Assembly: GCF_015244565.1 (NCBI RefSeq)
Contig: NZ_JABCQG010000005.1
Coordinates: 124,001 to 188,000, forward strand
Source: Gluconobacter vitians
GTDB lineage: Bacteria; Pseudomonadota; Alphaproteobacteria; Acetobacterales; Acetobacteraceae
Direction of reading: 5' to 3'
Length of the DNA: 64,000 nucleotides
The position numbers and the translations under genes are program-made. This document shows, piece after piece, positions 7,691 through 17,015 of the stretch. Each line of letters begins with the position of its first letter. Position 1 is the first letter of the stretch. Below the pieces are notes generated by a model, which saw only the letters and a program-made list of their open reading frames with translations, had not been told where the DNA came from and did no database searches.

Positions 7691-8403
7691 CGGGCGGTAT
7701 GACAACCGCCCTCGACCCGGCAGGCCAGCTGAAACTGGTCATTTTCGACTGCGACGGCGTTCTCGTGGACAGCGAAGGCCCGTCCTGCCGGGCTACGGCG
7801 GAATTCGCCCGCTCCAAGGGGCTGTCCATTTCCGATGACGAGGCGCATAAGCGTTTTGCAGGCAAGGCCCTGCCGCAGATCGTGAGAGAACTCGAGCAGG
7901 AACTCGGGCATTCCCTGCCGGAAGAAACGGCATTCAAACTGCGCGAAAATCTCGTACAGATGATGCGAAAAAGCGCAGAACCCGTAAGCGGAGCGCTCGA
8001 AATGCTGGCAGGCGTGCGGGCTTTGGGAATGCCGGTTCGCGTCGGCTCCAATTCTTCCGTCCGGGAGATGGAAGCCAAGTTCGATCGCACCGGAATGTCG
8101 CAGTATTTCCCCGAAAACCGCATCCATTCCGCCAATGACATGGGCTGTCCCAAACCCGCTCCGGACGTCTATCTGTACGCCGCAAAGGCCGAGGGTGTAC
8201 TGCCAGAAAACTGTGTCGTCATCGAAGACAGTAATACCGGTGCGGAAGCGGCCTGGAAGGCCGGCATGGCCTGTGTGCTTCTTCGGCCCGATGATGTGCC
8301 CCTGCCCCCGTTCTGGCCCGTCAAAGGCTCCGTCCGCATCACGCATCTGGACGAGCTGGTACCCCTGCTCCGCCGGACGCTGGAAAGCCAGAAACACGCA
8401 TGA
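7687..8403 (+). CDS. HAD-superfamily phosphatase
   Basis: The 238-residue protein is a phosphoglycolate-phosphatase-like HAD hydrolase. Motif I is FDCDGVLVDSE (nucleophile Asp near residue 20), motif II is the serine in RVGSNSS, motif III the lysine in GCPKPAPD, and motif IV the acidic VVIEDSNTG. Residues 25-90 are the helical cap. The substrate is probably a small sugar phosphate or phosphoglycolate, but cannot be named. It sits between hemE and hemJ with 4-base overlaps at both ends, so it is co-translated with haem genes; a direct role in haem synthesis is not implied. Confidence 0.88.
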   Translation: MTGGMTTALDPAGQLKLVIFDCDGVLVDSEGPSCRATAEFARSKGLSISDDEAHKRFAGKALPQIVRELEQELGHSLPEETAFKLRENLVQMMRKSAEPVSGALEMLAGVRALGMPVRVGSNSSVREMEAKFDRTGMSQYFPENRIHSANDMGCPKPAPDVYLYAAKAEGVLPENCVVIEDSNTGAEAAWKAGMACVLLRPDDVPLPPFWPVKGSVRITHLDELVPLLRRTLESQKHA

Positions 8404-8846
8404 CCGACTTTCTCGCGACCTATCAGAGCTGGATCCTGTCCTTGCACATCATGGCGTTCATCGCCTGGATGGCCGGGACGTTCTATCTGCCGCGCCTGTA
8501 TGTCTATCACTGTCAGGTGGTACCGGGTTCGGCCGAGAGCGAGCGGTTCAAGGTCATGGAGCGCAAGCTCCTGCGCCAGATCATGACTCCGGCCATGATC
8601 GTAACCTTCCTCGCCGGCGGCGCGCTGGCTTCCATTCCCGGTCTGATCGACTGGAACGCCGGCTGGTGGTGGACGAAGCTGATCTGCGTTCTGGGGCTCG
8701 CCGGGTTTCACGGCGCCTGCGGGGCCTGGCGTCGCGCCTTCGCCGAAGACCGCAACCAGCACCCCGAAAAGTTCTATCGGATCGCCAACGAGGTCCCCAC
8801 GATCCTGATGATGATCATCGTCATCATGATCATCGTCCGCCCCTGA
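8400..8846 (+). CDS. hemJ: Protoporphyrinogen IX oxidase HemJ
   Basis: This 148-residue protein has four membrane helices and the HemJ signature: a histidine in SLHIMAFIAWMAGTFYLPRLYVYH and the FKVMERKLLRQIMTPAM segment with the conserved lysine, then WWTKLICVLGLAGFHG. HemJ oxidises protoporphyrinogen IX to protoporphyrin IX in the inner membrane and replaces HemG or HemY in most alphaproteobacteria. It overlaps the HAD gene by 4 bases. The operon ends in the large inverted repeat just downstream, which may help terminate it. Confidence 0.92.
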   Translation: MTDFLATYQSWILSLHIMAFIAWMAGTFYLPRLYVYHCQVVPGSAESERFKVMERKLLRQIMTPAMIVTFLAGGALASIPGLIDWNAGWWWTKLICVLGLAGFHGACGAWRRAFAEDRNQHPEKFYRIANEVPTILMMIIVIMIIVRP

Positions 8847-8855
8847 GAAAGGTCC

Positions 8856-8961
8856 CGAATAAAAGTTTTTGGTGAAGCTTTTTCCAAAAAGCTTCAAAGC
8901 CAGAAAGCGTCAAAGAACGTCACCTTTTTGAAAAAAGGCGACACCCAAAAACTTTTATTCG
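8856..8961. repeat. Large A/T-armed inverted repeat between convergent genes
   Basis: CGAATAAAAGTTTTTGGTG at 8856-8874 is matched by the reverse complement at 8942-8961 with one base inserted. Inside are further hairpins: AAGCTTTTT with AAAAAGCTT (8875-8894) and CACCTTTTTG with AAAAAAGGCG (about 8921-8940). The element fills the space between hemJ and the SDR gene and could act as a two-way terminator. It looks like a dispersed intergenic repeat family rather than a single terminator. Confidence 0.8.
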
Positions 8962-8963
8962 TC

Positions 8964-9935
8964 TCAGAGCAGTCCGTATTTCACGCCCGTCATCTGTTCG
9001 GAGACGGTCCACAGACGCTCCGCCAGTTCGGGTACATGCGCCAGAGCGGGCAGTCCGGCGATCCCCGGCACGCCCCGGCGCTCTCCCGGACCCTGCGGCC
9101 CGTAATAGCCGCCATCCCGAGCTTCCGGACTGGCCAGCGCATAGAGCAGCGGCCAGGCGCCTTCTTCGACCGTCTGGCCCATGGCATGAAACACCGGCCC
9201 GGCCACACGCCGCGCCAGCCCCCGCATGAACCGCGCCGCCTTGTTGGCGGACTGATCGAGACTGCCGTTATTGGCGACGATATCGCTCGCCGCCCAGCCC
9301 GGATGCGCGGCCCGCGAATGGATGGGCCAGGGCGCCTTGAGCGCCCGGCGGTTCAGCTCCAGCGCAAACAGCAGATTGCACAGCTTGCTCTGCCGGTAAC
9401 GGACCATCGGATTATACGAATGCCGCGCGTTCAGATCGCCGAACGGGATTTCCCCCTTCAGCGCCGCCAGGGACGCCACTGTCATGACTGTGGCATTCCC
9501 CGCCGCCAGCAGAGGAAGCAGCCGTCCGGTCAGCGCAAAATGCCCGAGATAATTGGTCCCGAACTGAAGCTCGAACCCGTCCTTTGTCGTCAGCCGCGTC
9601 GCGGGCCCCATGACCCCGGCATTGTTCGCCAGAAGATGGATCGGCTCGCCCCGGCTGCGCATGGCAGACGCAAACGCCTCGATCCCGGCCAGTGACGCCA
9701 GATCCAGCAGCTCGAACCGTGCTTTTACGAACGGCACCCGCTCATGCAGCCGCGCCAGAGCCGCCTGCCCCTTGTCATGATTGCGCCCGCTCAGAAGGAT
9801 CGCAGCACCCTGCTTTGCCAGCCCGCAGGCGACCTCGAAGCCCAGACCCCCCGTTGATCCGGTAATGAGCGCCGTCTTCCCGTCCAGACGTTCAAGAGAA
9901 TCCGTGGACCAGGCGGGTGCGGCGGTCTGTGTCAT
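8964..9935 (-). CDS. Short-chain dehydrogenase/reductase
   Basis: The 323-residue protein is a classical SDR of the retinol-dehydrogenase/WW-oxidoreductase-like group. The NAD(P)-binding TGSTGGLG is near residue 26, NNAGVMGP near 108, a serine in TVASLAAL and the catalytic pair in YRQSK near 178. The Arg in SGRNH after strand 2 suggests NADP(H). The C-terminal third, after SRAAHPGWAAS, carries the variable substrate part and resembles plant protochlorophyllide-reductase-like SDRs. Substrate is unknown. It is transcribed alone on the reverse strand, with DedA 23 bases upstream on the same strand. Confidence 0.88.
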   Translation of the reverse strand: MTQTAAPAWSTDSLERLDGKTALITGSTGGLGFEVACGLAKQGAAILLSGRNHDKGQAALARLHERVPFVKARFELLDLASLAGIEAFASAMRSRGEPIHLLANNAGVMGPATRLTTKDGFELQFGTNYLGHFALTGRLLPLLAAGNATVMTVASLAALKGEIPFGDLNARHSYNPMVRYRQSKLCNLLFALELNRRALKAPWPIHSRAAHPGWAASDIVANNGSLDQSANKAARFMRGLARRVAGPVFHAMGQTVEEGAWPLLYALASPEARDGGYYGPQGPGERRGVPGIAGLPALAHVPELAERLWTVSEQMTGVKYGLL

Positions 9936-9958
9936 CGGGTCTGTCCTTCCAGTGTGGG

Positions 9959-10648
9959 TCAGCTCGGTTTCGTCTCTGCGCGGGCCTCGTCGCGTTTTTC
10001 ATCCGCTTCGGCTTCCTTGAGGGCCTCATCCGTCAGGCGCTTCTCGTTCTTCTTGAGAAAGATGAGCCCCCCGATCAGACAGCTCACCCCCAGAATGGCC
10101 ATGACCACACCCACGGGCCCCGAGATCTTCTCGATCTGCTTGCCCAGTTCATAGGTCACGAAGGCATAGCCTCCCGCCCAGCAGATGCCGCCCATCGCAT
10201 TGAAGAACAGAAACGAATGCCAGGGCATCCGGTTCGCTCCGGCCAGCAGCGCCACGAACACACGCAGCACCGCGATGAAGCGGCCGAGGAACACGACGAT
10301 CCCGCCATGCTTGCGGAACAGATAGCGCCCCAGCATCAGCCGCTCTTCCGTCATGCCGACCTTGTGGCCGTGCTTTTTCAGAATGCCGTAACCGAAGTGA
10401 TGACCGATCAGATACCCGATATTGTCGCCCATGATGGCGCCGAGCACGGCGGCCAGGGCAATCCAGCGGATTTCCAGATGATGGGTACTGCCCGCATAGA
10501 GCGAGGCTGCGATGATGACGCTTTCCGCCGGAAGGGGAAGGCCCATGCTCTCGAACATGACGATGACGCCCACGACGCCGTAGCCGTAATGCACCAGCAG
10601 GTGGTCGAGAAAATGACTGAGGTGAAACAGTGTCCTGGTCCCGTTCAA
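9959..10648 (-). CDS. DedA-family membrane protein
   Basis: This protein, about 229 residues, belongs to the DedA/VTT family: the VMFESMGLPLPAES motif, then GAIMGDNIGYLIGHHFGYG, GRFIAVLRVFVALLAGANRM with the conserved arginines, and several membrane helices. DedA proteins are thought to move undecaprenyl phosphate or other lipids between membrane leaflets. The C-terminal 25 residues are charged and cytoplasmic. The start is unsure: no ATG or GTG stands before the first helix except a GTG within it, so the TTG at 10648 is taken; no good ribosome binding site is seen. It is divergent from the S9 peptidase. Confidence 0.82.
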   Translation of the reverse strand: MNGTRTLFHLSHFLDHLLVHYGYGVVGVIVMFESMGLPLPAESVIIAASLYAGSTHHLEIRWIALAAVLGAIMGDNIGYLIGHHFGYGILKKHGHKVGMTEERLMLGRYLFRKHGGIVVFLGRFIAVLRVFVALLAGANRMPWHSFLFFNAMGGICWAGGYAFVTYELGKQIEKISGPVGVVMAILGVSCLIGGLIFLKKNEKRLTDEALKEAEADEKRDEARAETKPS

Positions 10649-10708
10649 GCTGTGGCGGAAAGGAAGGCCGCCGGTTACGATACTACGGCATCGGAGACAG
10701 GATGAAAA

Positions 10709-12631
10709 ATGACGACATCGCCTATACCCACAGTTTCCCCCCGCGCTCCCGCATTTACTTCCGGAAACTGGCCGTCCTGGGTCACGCCCGAACTCGTGGC
10801 CGGCCGCACCCTGTCCTTCTCCGAACTGCGCATGGCTGGAAACTGGATCATCTGGCTCGAAAGCCGCCCGGATGAACAGGGCCGCTCCGTCATCACCGCC
10901 CGCGACCCCGAAGGTCACATCCGCGATCTGATCCCGGCCGGATATTCGGTCGGCACCCGCGTGCACGAATATGGCGGCGGCGCATGGGATGTCCGCCTGA
11001 AGAACGGCACCCCGCAGGTCGTCTTCAGCGACCGCAAACTCGGCGGCCTCTGGTTCAACGACGGCACCACCGCCACACAATGGGCACAGGCAGGCGAAAA
11101 TCCCGAACACCGCTACGCCGACCTGACCTTCGACCCTGTCTCCGATGCCGTGTTCTGCGTGCGCGAAAGCCACGGCGAAGGCGTGCCCGTCGCAGCCCTC
11201 GTTCACGTTCAGCCCGACGGGCGCGAAACCGTGCTGGCCAAAGGCGCGGATTTCTACGCTGCCCCCCGCCCCTCACCCGACGGACGTTTCCTCGCCTGGT
11301 TCAGCTGGAACGACCCCGCCATGCCCTGGACCGTCACCAATCTCTCCGTCGCTCCCTTCGATCGCACAACCGGCACACTCGGCCCCGTCACCGACCTGAC
11401 CGGCCCGGAACAGTGCAGTATCATCGAGCCTTGCTGGTCCTCTGACGGCACGCTCTACGCCACGTCCGACGCCTCGGGCCGCTGGACCCCCATCCGCTTT
11501 TCCCATGACGACACTGGCTGGCACCCACACAGCCTCGATGGCGCCAACGCCGAAATCGGCCTGCCCCACTGGGTCTTCGGTCAACGCACCATGGCCCCGC
11601 TGTCTGGAAGCAGACTGCTGGCCCTCGGCATCCGCCAAGGTCTCAATCATGTCCTGCTGGAAGACAACGGACACTGGACGGACGTCTCCCTCGGCACCCC
11701 CGTCAATGTCCCGCAACCGCTCGAAGACGGACGCTTCGCATGGATCGACGCCCTGACCGACGCGCCAGCCGCCATCGCCGTCGGCCGTCCCGGTGAGCCG
11801 TATGACCGCTTCCGCACCAGCGTCACGCTCCCGCCCGGCGTGACAAAAGCCGATATCGCAACGCCCACCCCCCTGACTTTCCCGACCGCCAACGGTGCCG
11901 AAGCCCACGCGCTTTTCTACGCCCCCGCCAGCAGCTCCAGCGCGCTTCAGCCCGGCGAAAAACCCCCGCTCGTCGTCATGGCTCATGGCGGCCCGACCGG
12001 CCGTGCCAATCCATCCTTCGCCTTCAAGGTGCAGTGGTGGACCTCGCGCGGCTTCGCTGTCCTCGACGTGAATTATCGCGGCTCAACCGGCTTCGGCCGT
12101 GTCTATCGCGAAGCTCTGGACGGACAGTGGGGCGTCGCGGATATCGAAGACTGCCTCGCAGGCGTGCAGGCCGTGCTCGACCGTGGCCTCGCCGATCCGG
12201 CCCGCTGCGTCATCCGCGGCAGCAGCGCCGGCGGCCTGACCGTCCTCGGCGCTCTCGCCCAGTCGGACCTCTTCGCCGCAGGAACCTCCCTCTACGGTGT
12301 CACGGACCTGCGTGCCCTCGCCGAAGAAACGCACAAATTCGAGGCCCGCTATCTGGACGGCCTGATCGGTCCCTATCCGGAAGACGAGGCCGTGTATCTG
12401 AAACGTTCTCCCATCACGCAGGTTGAGGGCATTACCGTTCCCGTCCTGTTCCTGCATGGCGGCGCAGACAGGGTCGTCCCCCTCTCACAGGCGGAGTCCA
12501 TGCGCACAAAACTGGAACATTCCGCCCTGCACGTCTATCCCGAGGAAGCCCACGGCTTCCGCGCCCGCGAAACCATAGAAGACGCCCTGCAAAGGGAACT
12601 CGCCTTCTACCAGCAGGTTTTCAGTCACTGA
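10709..12631 (+). CDS. S9-family acyl-peptidase (prolyl oligopeptidase type)
   Basis: The 640-residue protein has an N-terminal beta-propeller (about 1-370) and a C-terminal alpha/beta hydrolase. The triad can be read as Ser506 in RGSSAGG, Asp587 in GGADRVVP and His615 in EEAHGFR. The oxyanion region VVMAHGGPTGR precedes a typical LDVNYRGSTGFGR stretch. No signal peptide is seen, so it is a cytoplasmic dipeptidyl- or acylaminoacyl-peptidase that trims short peptides. ATG 10709 has ACAGGA 7 bases upstream. It stands alone, with an AGE isomerase facing it from the other side. Confidence 0.93.
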   Translation: MTTSPIPTVSPRAPAFTSGNWPSWVTPELVAGRTLSFSELRMAGNWIIWLESRPDEQGRSVITARDPEGHIRDLIPAGYSVGTRVHEYGGGAWDVRLKNGTPQVVFSDRKLGGLWFNDGTTATQWAQAGENPEHRYADLTFDPVSDAVFCVRESHGEGVPVAALVHVQPDGRETVLAKGADFYAAPRPSPDGRFLAWFSWNDPAMPWTVTNLSVAPFDRTTGTLGPVTDLTGPEQCSIIEPCWSSDGTLYATSDASGRWTPIRFSHDDTGWHPHSLDGANAEIGLPHWVFGQRTMAPLSGSRLLALGIRQGLNHVLLEDNGHWTDVSLGTPVNVPQPLEDGRFAWIDALTDAPAAIAVGRPGEPYDRFRTSVTLPPGVTKADIATPTPLTFPTANGAEAHALFYAPASSSSALQPGEKPPLVVMAHGGPTGRANPSFAFKVQWWTSRGFAVLDVNYRGSTGFGRVYREALDGQWGVADIEDCLAGVQAVLDRGLADPARCVIRGSSAGGLTVLGALAQSDLFAAGTSLYGVTDLRALAEETHKFEARYLDGLIGPYPEDEAVYLKRSPITQVEGITVPVLFLHGGADRVVPLSQAESMRTKLEHSALHVYPEEAHGFRARETIEDALQRELAFYQQVFSH

Positions 12632-12648
12632 CTTCGACAGGCCGGGAA

Positions 12649-13812
12649 TTACAGGATGAATTCCCGGCCTGCATTGTAGATGTGATAAAGCGAACTGGCC
12701 GGCATGTAATCGACCAGAGGCGCGCCACTGGCATTCAGACGGTCAACCCAGCCACCCTTCAGACGGTCCGGCGCATATCCGGACAGGAAACGCTCCCCGA
12801 GCTGCGCCGCCTCATCCAGCGTTCCACCCTGATGTTTCGCCCGCTGGCAAAGCAGACGAATGAGTTCGGTCTGCGGCCAGATTCTGGTTGAATGTTCAAA
12901 GACATCCCCATCCTCGGTCATCGCGTCGAACACCAGACCTGTAGCCCGGTCGCGCCCCTTCTTTGCTCCGACCTGATACAGATGTTCTGCCGCGTCCCTG
13001 AAATGCCGGGTCTTGGCGGCGTCAGGAGACGCAAGCCGGAGATACTCACCCAGAAGCCAGGACCATTCAAAAAGATGTCCGGGCTCGACGCGATTGCTGC
13101 CGGCTTTCTCGGCCGGTTTCCAGTCCGCATCGAAAAACTCAAGCAGCAGCCCCGAACGCGGTTCGATCAGATGCCTGAGCGCCAACTCCGCCATTTCCCG
13201 GGCTTCTGCAAGATAGAACTCGTCCTGCGTCGCCTCGAAAAGAGCCAGGTAGGCTTCCAGAAGATGCATATGCGGATTCTGGCGACGCAGACTGTCCACG
13301 GGGGGCACGGCATCCAGAAAGCCATCATTATGCGCTGCAAAAATGGTCCGGACCTCATCGGCCGTTTCCCGCGCGAGCCGGACAGGCCCTCCTGCACGGA
13401 TGGACCACGCACAGGCATAGAGCACAAAGGCATGCGCATAGAGGTCGCGCCTGCAATCTGCGGGCCTGTCATCAGGACCGATCGAAAAGACCCATCCGGG
13501 CGCGCCGTCCCTGCGATGATAAAGCCGCTCCATCGTTTCCAAACAGGCCTCTGCCTTGGACGTCGCGTCATAAAGCCCGTCAAGCGATGCACGGTAACAG
13601 GTCGCGACCTGACGCGCCTGCACCATGAGGCGGAGCGCGTCCATGCGGATCGGCGTGCCATCCCATGACAGACGCTCATGAAACAGGTTCCGTCGCGGAT
13701 CGAAGCCGCTGGTCGTCCATAAGGGAAGCGCCTTCGACGCCAGCCAGTCCCGCCAGGCAAGCGACGAAGCGGCAGACGAAGCGGCAATAGTCATGGGAAT
13801 GTCTTTCTGCAT
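12649..13812 (-). CDS. AGE-family sugar isomerase/epimerase
   Basis: The 387-residue protein is an (alpha/alpha)6-barrel enzyme of the N-acylglucosamine 2-epimerase family. Seen are LRLMVQARQVATCYR, RRDLYAHAFVLYA (a catalytic His region), RQNPHMHLLEAYLALFE, VEPGHLFEWSWLLGEY and IWPQTELIRL, which include the conserved His, Glu and Arg residues. Likely reactions are isomerisation of mannose and fructose or their 6-phosphates, as in annotated mannose-6-phosphate isomerases of acetic acid bacteria. It starts 15 bases after the end of hldE on the same strand, so the two are probably co-transcribed. Substrate is an inference. Confidence 0.85.
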   Translation of the reverse strand: MQKDIPMTIAASSAASSLAWRDWLASKALPLWTTSGFDPRRNLFHERLSWDGTPIRMDALRLMVQARQVATCYRASLDGLYDATSKAEACLETMERLYHRRDGAPGWVFSIGPDDRPADCRRDLYAHAFVLYACAWSIRAGGPVRLARETADEVRTIFAAHNDGFLDAVPPVDSLRRQNPHMHLLEAYLALFEATQDEFYLAEAREMAELALRHLIEPRSGLLLEFFDADWKPAEKAGSNRVEPGHLFEWSWLLGEYLRLASPDAAKTRHFRDAAEHLYQVGAKKGRDRATGLVFDAMTEDGDVFEHSTRIWPQTELIRLLCQRAKHQGGTLDEAAQLGERFLSGYAPDRLKGGWVDRLNASGAPLVDYMPASSLYHIYNAGREFIL

Positions 13813-13827
13813 GATGGTCTGTAAATT

Positions 13828-15288
13828 TCAGGATTCTGTGGGTGCCGGACCCGTGGCCGCTGGGAGCATCTTCCGCACGATCGACGTGGTGGAGCGACCG
13901 GAGACGAGGTCCACAAGAACCACCGCCCCGCCATAGGATTTGACGAATTCACCGCCCACGACCTCGTCCTCCTGATAATCCGCGCCCTTTACGATCACAT
14001 CCGGCCGCAGGGCCCTGATCGTCTCAAGAGGCGTATCCTCGTTAAAGATCACGACAAGATCGACATAACGCAGTGCGCCGATCACCGTAGCGCGCGCCTG
14101 TTCATCCTGAAGCGGCCGTGTCGGCCCTTTGAGACGCGAAACCGAGGCGTCGCTGTTAATGGCGACCACAAGTCTGTCACCCTGCTGGGCCGCCGAGCGA
14201 AGCAGCGAGATATGTCCCGGATGGATCAGGTCAAAGCAGCCATTGGTGAATACGATCCGCGCCCCGTGATGATGCCATTCCTCAACGATAAGCGCAGCAC
14301 GCTCAACGTCCACGAGAGCACCGTTTTCACGCATGTTCGCCAGCAGGACCGCACTGAGTTCCGAGCGTGACACTGTCGCCGTCCCCAGCTTGGAGACGAC
14401 GATGGATGCGGCATTCGTGGCAATGACGATGGCGGTTTCGAGATCCTGCCCGGCGGAAATCACGCTGGCGATCGTCGCAACCACGGTATCGCCCGCCCCG
14501 GACACATCATAGACTTCCGACTTGCGGGCCTGTGAATGAACGGTTTCGCCATTCGTCCGAAACAGCGTCATGCCTTCTTCCGAACGGGTGACGAGCACAT
14601 CGCCCCCGAACTGCCGGGCAATGCAGTGGGCCGCCTCCGCGATCTCGCTGTCAGTCCGGACCGGAAGGTTTGTCGCGGCCGCAAGTTCACCGCGATTGGG
14701 CGTCACTAAGGTCGCACCCCGGTAAACCGAGAAATCACGACGTTTCGGATCGACGATAATGGGCACATCCCGCGCATTCGCCGTATCAATGGCAAACCGG
14801 ACGACCTCGTCGCCAAGCACGCCTTTCGCATAATCGGAACACACCACCACATCCGCCGAGGCCGTTGCTTCGGCAATCTTTTCCATAAGGCGTCTGCGGG
14901 TTTCTACCGAAAGCGCCCTGACATGCTCTTCATCGATCCGGACAATCTGCTGCCGGCCGCTCAGCACACGGGTCTTCGTGATCGTCGTCCAGTCAGCGTC
15001 TTCAACCAGACCCGAAACATCAATATTCGGCTGTAACCGCAGGGCCTCTTTCAGCATTTCGCCGGAAGCATCTGTCCCGATCAGCCCGATCAGAACCACA
15101 TCGCATCCCAGTGCTGCGGCATTCATGGCAACATTCGCAGCGCCCCCCGGAACGGCTGTATGTTTCGCCCGGAGCAATACGGGAACCGGTGCTTCCGGCG
15201 AGATACGATCAACAGAACCATGCACGTAACAGTCAAGAACAACGTCTCCAATGATGACGACGCGACCGAAATCAAAGTCCTGGATCAT
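13828..15288 (-). CDS. hldE: Bifunctional heptose-7-P kinase / heptose-1-P adenylyltransferase
   Basis: The 486-residue fusion makes ADP-heptose for lipopolysaccharide core. The N-terminal PfkB-type kinase (about 1-320) shows DVVLDCYVHG, the PGGAANVAMN motif and the catalytic DVSGAGDTVVA. The C-terminal nucleotidyltransferase (about 345-486) shows FTNGCFDLIHPGHISLLRSA and a late GRSTTSIVRKM. Length and order match full HldE. It leads a two-gene unit with the AGE-type isomerase, whose sugar phosphate product could feed heptose formation, though that link is only suggested by position. Confidence 0.95.
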   Translation of the reverse strand: MIQDFDFGRVVIIGDVVLDCYVHGSVDRISPEAPVPVLLRAKHTAVPGGAANVAMNAAALGCDVVLIGLIGTDASGEMLKEALRLQPNIDVSGLVEDADWTTITKTRVLSGRQQIVRIDEEHVRALSVETRRRLMEKIAEATASADVVVCSDYAKGVLGDEVVRFAIDTANARDVPIIVDPKRRDFSVYRGATLVTPNRGELAAATNLPVRTDSEIAEAAHCIARQFGGDVLVTRSEEGMTLFRTNGETVHSQARKSEVYDVSGAGDTVVATIASVISAGQDLETAIVIATNAASIVVSKLGTATVSRSELSAVLLANMRENGALVDVERAALIVEEWHHHGARIVFTNGCFDLIHPGHISLLRSAAQQGDRLVVAINSDASVSRLKGPTRPLQDEQARATVIGALRYVDLVVIFNEDTPLETIRALRPDVIVKGADYQEDEVVGGEFVKSYGGAVVLVDLVSGRSTTSIVRKMLPAATGPAPTES

Positions 15289-15629
15289 GACTGTCTTCCA
15301 TGGGGCAGGGACACAAGAAGCGGAGAGGAAAAGGAACGGTTTTCTGCCGTAAATATCCTGTCATCAGGACAGTATGGATTTTCAGTATCCACGGTGCAGA
15401 TTCTGTCCCGATCAGAAAACAGGTTCAACCAGCAAAAATCCTGATCCCGGGAAAGAGGAACCGGTTTTCTTTCCTTTGAAAACAAATCAACGCTCACTCA
15501 ATGTCATTAGTCTTTTTCTTGTAAGAAAACGTTCCAAACTCTTCCAAAAGACAATCCTGTATTCTGCCCTGATGATGCGTCCTTCCGGTTTTAAAGTCCA
15601 GAACTGCCATCAGAGCGTTCCGGATGCCG
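15289..15629. other. Intergenic stretch between hldE and the MATE gene
   Basis: These 341 bases are A/T-richer than their surroundings and hold no convincing gene; a 70-codon reverse frame at 15285-15497 has no family look and no ribosome binding site. A small hairpin TCCTG-TCAT-CAGGA is at 15357-15370. An imperfect direct repeat of the form GGAAC(C)GGTTTTCT occurs near 15333 and 15455. The hldE promoter must lie here. Confidence 0.5.
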
Positions 15630-17015
15630 TCACGGCTTTACGATATCCGGCTCCAGCTTTTGGATCACCCGGAACGCCGTCACGACGGCCAGACTGCCAA
15701 ACAGCACCACGCCCAGCGACTGCCCGACCAGAATCCCGACCGGCCCGTAAGCCGACCCGAACCACACGAACGGAATGGTCCCCAGCGTCGCCCGGCCCCA
15801 GTTGAACCCCGTGGAGTAGAACGGGTGCCCCAGATTGTTGAACGCCGTATTGGCCACAAACAGCAGTCCGACAAACATGTAACTCAGCACCAGCCAGCAG
15901 CAGAACAGCCGCACGATATCCACGCCGACACCCTGAAGCTCGAAAAGCTGGATGATGTAACTGTGCGTCGCCGCCAGAATCAGCCAGGTCACCCCCACAC
16001 ACAGCGCCGTCAGCTTGAGCGCTGCCAGAAGCGCCTCCTGCACGCGATGGATCTGCCGCGCCCCCAGGTTCTGCGCCATGATCGGCCCCACTGATCCCGT
16101 CAGCGCAAAAACCAGCGAAAACGCCACCGGCACGATCCGGTCAATCGTCGCCTGCCCCGAAACCGCATTGAGCCCGAACTGCGCCATGGCATGCGTGACG
16201 AACAGCGCTCCCGTCGGCGTCGCCAGATTGGTCGCAATCGCCGGAACCGCAATCCCGCCAATCAGTCGCGTGGATGGCCCGAACGCCGATCGCTCCGGCC
16301 ATTCCAGCATGGCATGACCCCGCAGGTTCAGGAATCCGCTCGCCGCAATGGCCAGCCGCGCCAGAACCGTGCTGATCGCCGCGCCCTCAAGCCCCAGATG
16401 CAGTCCGAAAATCATGACCGGATCCAGACAGGCCGAAACCACTGCCCCGGTCAGTGTCACCCGCATCGAGCGCTTGGCATCCCCGACCGCCCGCAGAAGC
16501 GACGACAGCGCCATCCCCAGACAGACCAGCGGCAGCGCTGGCGAGACGATATGCAGGAACGTCGCCGCATGCTGCTGCGCCTCGCCATGCGCGCCCAGCA
16601 GCCCGAGCAGAGGCATCGCGAACGTCGCCGTCACCAGCCCCAGCACAGCGGCAATCGCCACCATGACCACCAGAAACGCCGAGGCCAGACGCCGGGCTTC
16701 ATCATGCTGCCGCGCCCCGATCAGCCGCCCTGTGCAGGCTCCAAGTCCGATCGTCATGCCAATGGAAACAGAGACCTGCACGTAACTGACCGCCGTCGCA
16801 AACGCGATCGCCGCCGTCAGCGTCTTGTCATGCAGATGGGAAATATAGCCGTAATTGAGCAGATCGACGGCAAACACCGCCATCAGCCCGATCGCCCCTG
16901 TCCCGGCCATGGTCACGACATGACGCATGATGCTGCCATGAACGAATCTGGCGGGTCTGACCGGAGAATCGTCAGGAATACTGGGCTTTTTCGGGTCGTC
17001 GTCTGGCTGGGGCAT
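15630..17015 (-). CDS. MATE-family multidrug/toxin efflux pump
   Basis: The 461-residue protein has about twelve membrane helices in two repeated halves, as in NorM/DinF-type pumps. Characteristic stretches are GLGACTGRLIGARQHDEARRL in the first half and GSVGPIMAQNLGARQIHRV in the equivalent place in the second. MATE pumps exchange organic cations for Na+ or H+. A 30-residue Pro/Asp-rich cytoplasmic N-terminus precedes helix 1. ATG 17015 is chosen, since an upstream ATG at 17096 would put unrelated sequence in front. It is divergent from flgE. Confidence 0.9.
   Translation of the reverse strand: MPQPDDDPKKPSIPDDSPVRPARFVHGSIMRHVVTMAGTGAIGLMAVFAVDLLNYGYISHLHDKTLTAAIAFATAVSYVQVSVSIGMTIGLGACTGRLIGARQHDEARRLASAFLVVMVAIAAVLGLVTATFAMPLLGLLGAHGEAQQHAATFLHIVSPALPLVCLGMALSSLLRAVGDAKRSMRVTLTGAVVSACLDPVMIFGLHLGLEGAAISTVLARLAIAASGFLNLRGHAMLEWPERSAFGPSTRLIGGIAVPAIATNLATPTGALFVTHAMAQFGLNAVSGQATIDRIVPVAFSLVFALTGSVGPIMAQNLGARQIHRVQEALLAALKLTALCVGVTWLILAATHSYIIQLFELQGVGVDIVRLFCCWLVLSYMFVGLLFVANTAFNNLGHPFYSTGFNWGRATLGTIPFVWFGSAYGPVGILVGQSLGVVLFGSLAVVTAFRVIQKLEPDIVKP

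Noticed and set aside
6653-7705. 350-codon reverse open frame opposite hemE
   Set aside because: Antisense to a fully conserved hemE, rich in Gly, Asp and His as expected from complemented GC-rich codons.
15285-15497. 70-codon reverse frame in the hldE-MATE gap
   Set aside because: No ribosome binding site, no domain, and it overlaps the hldE start region.
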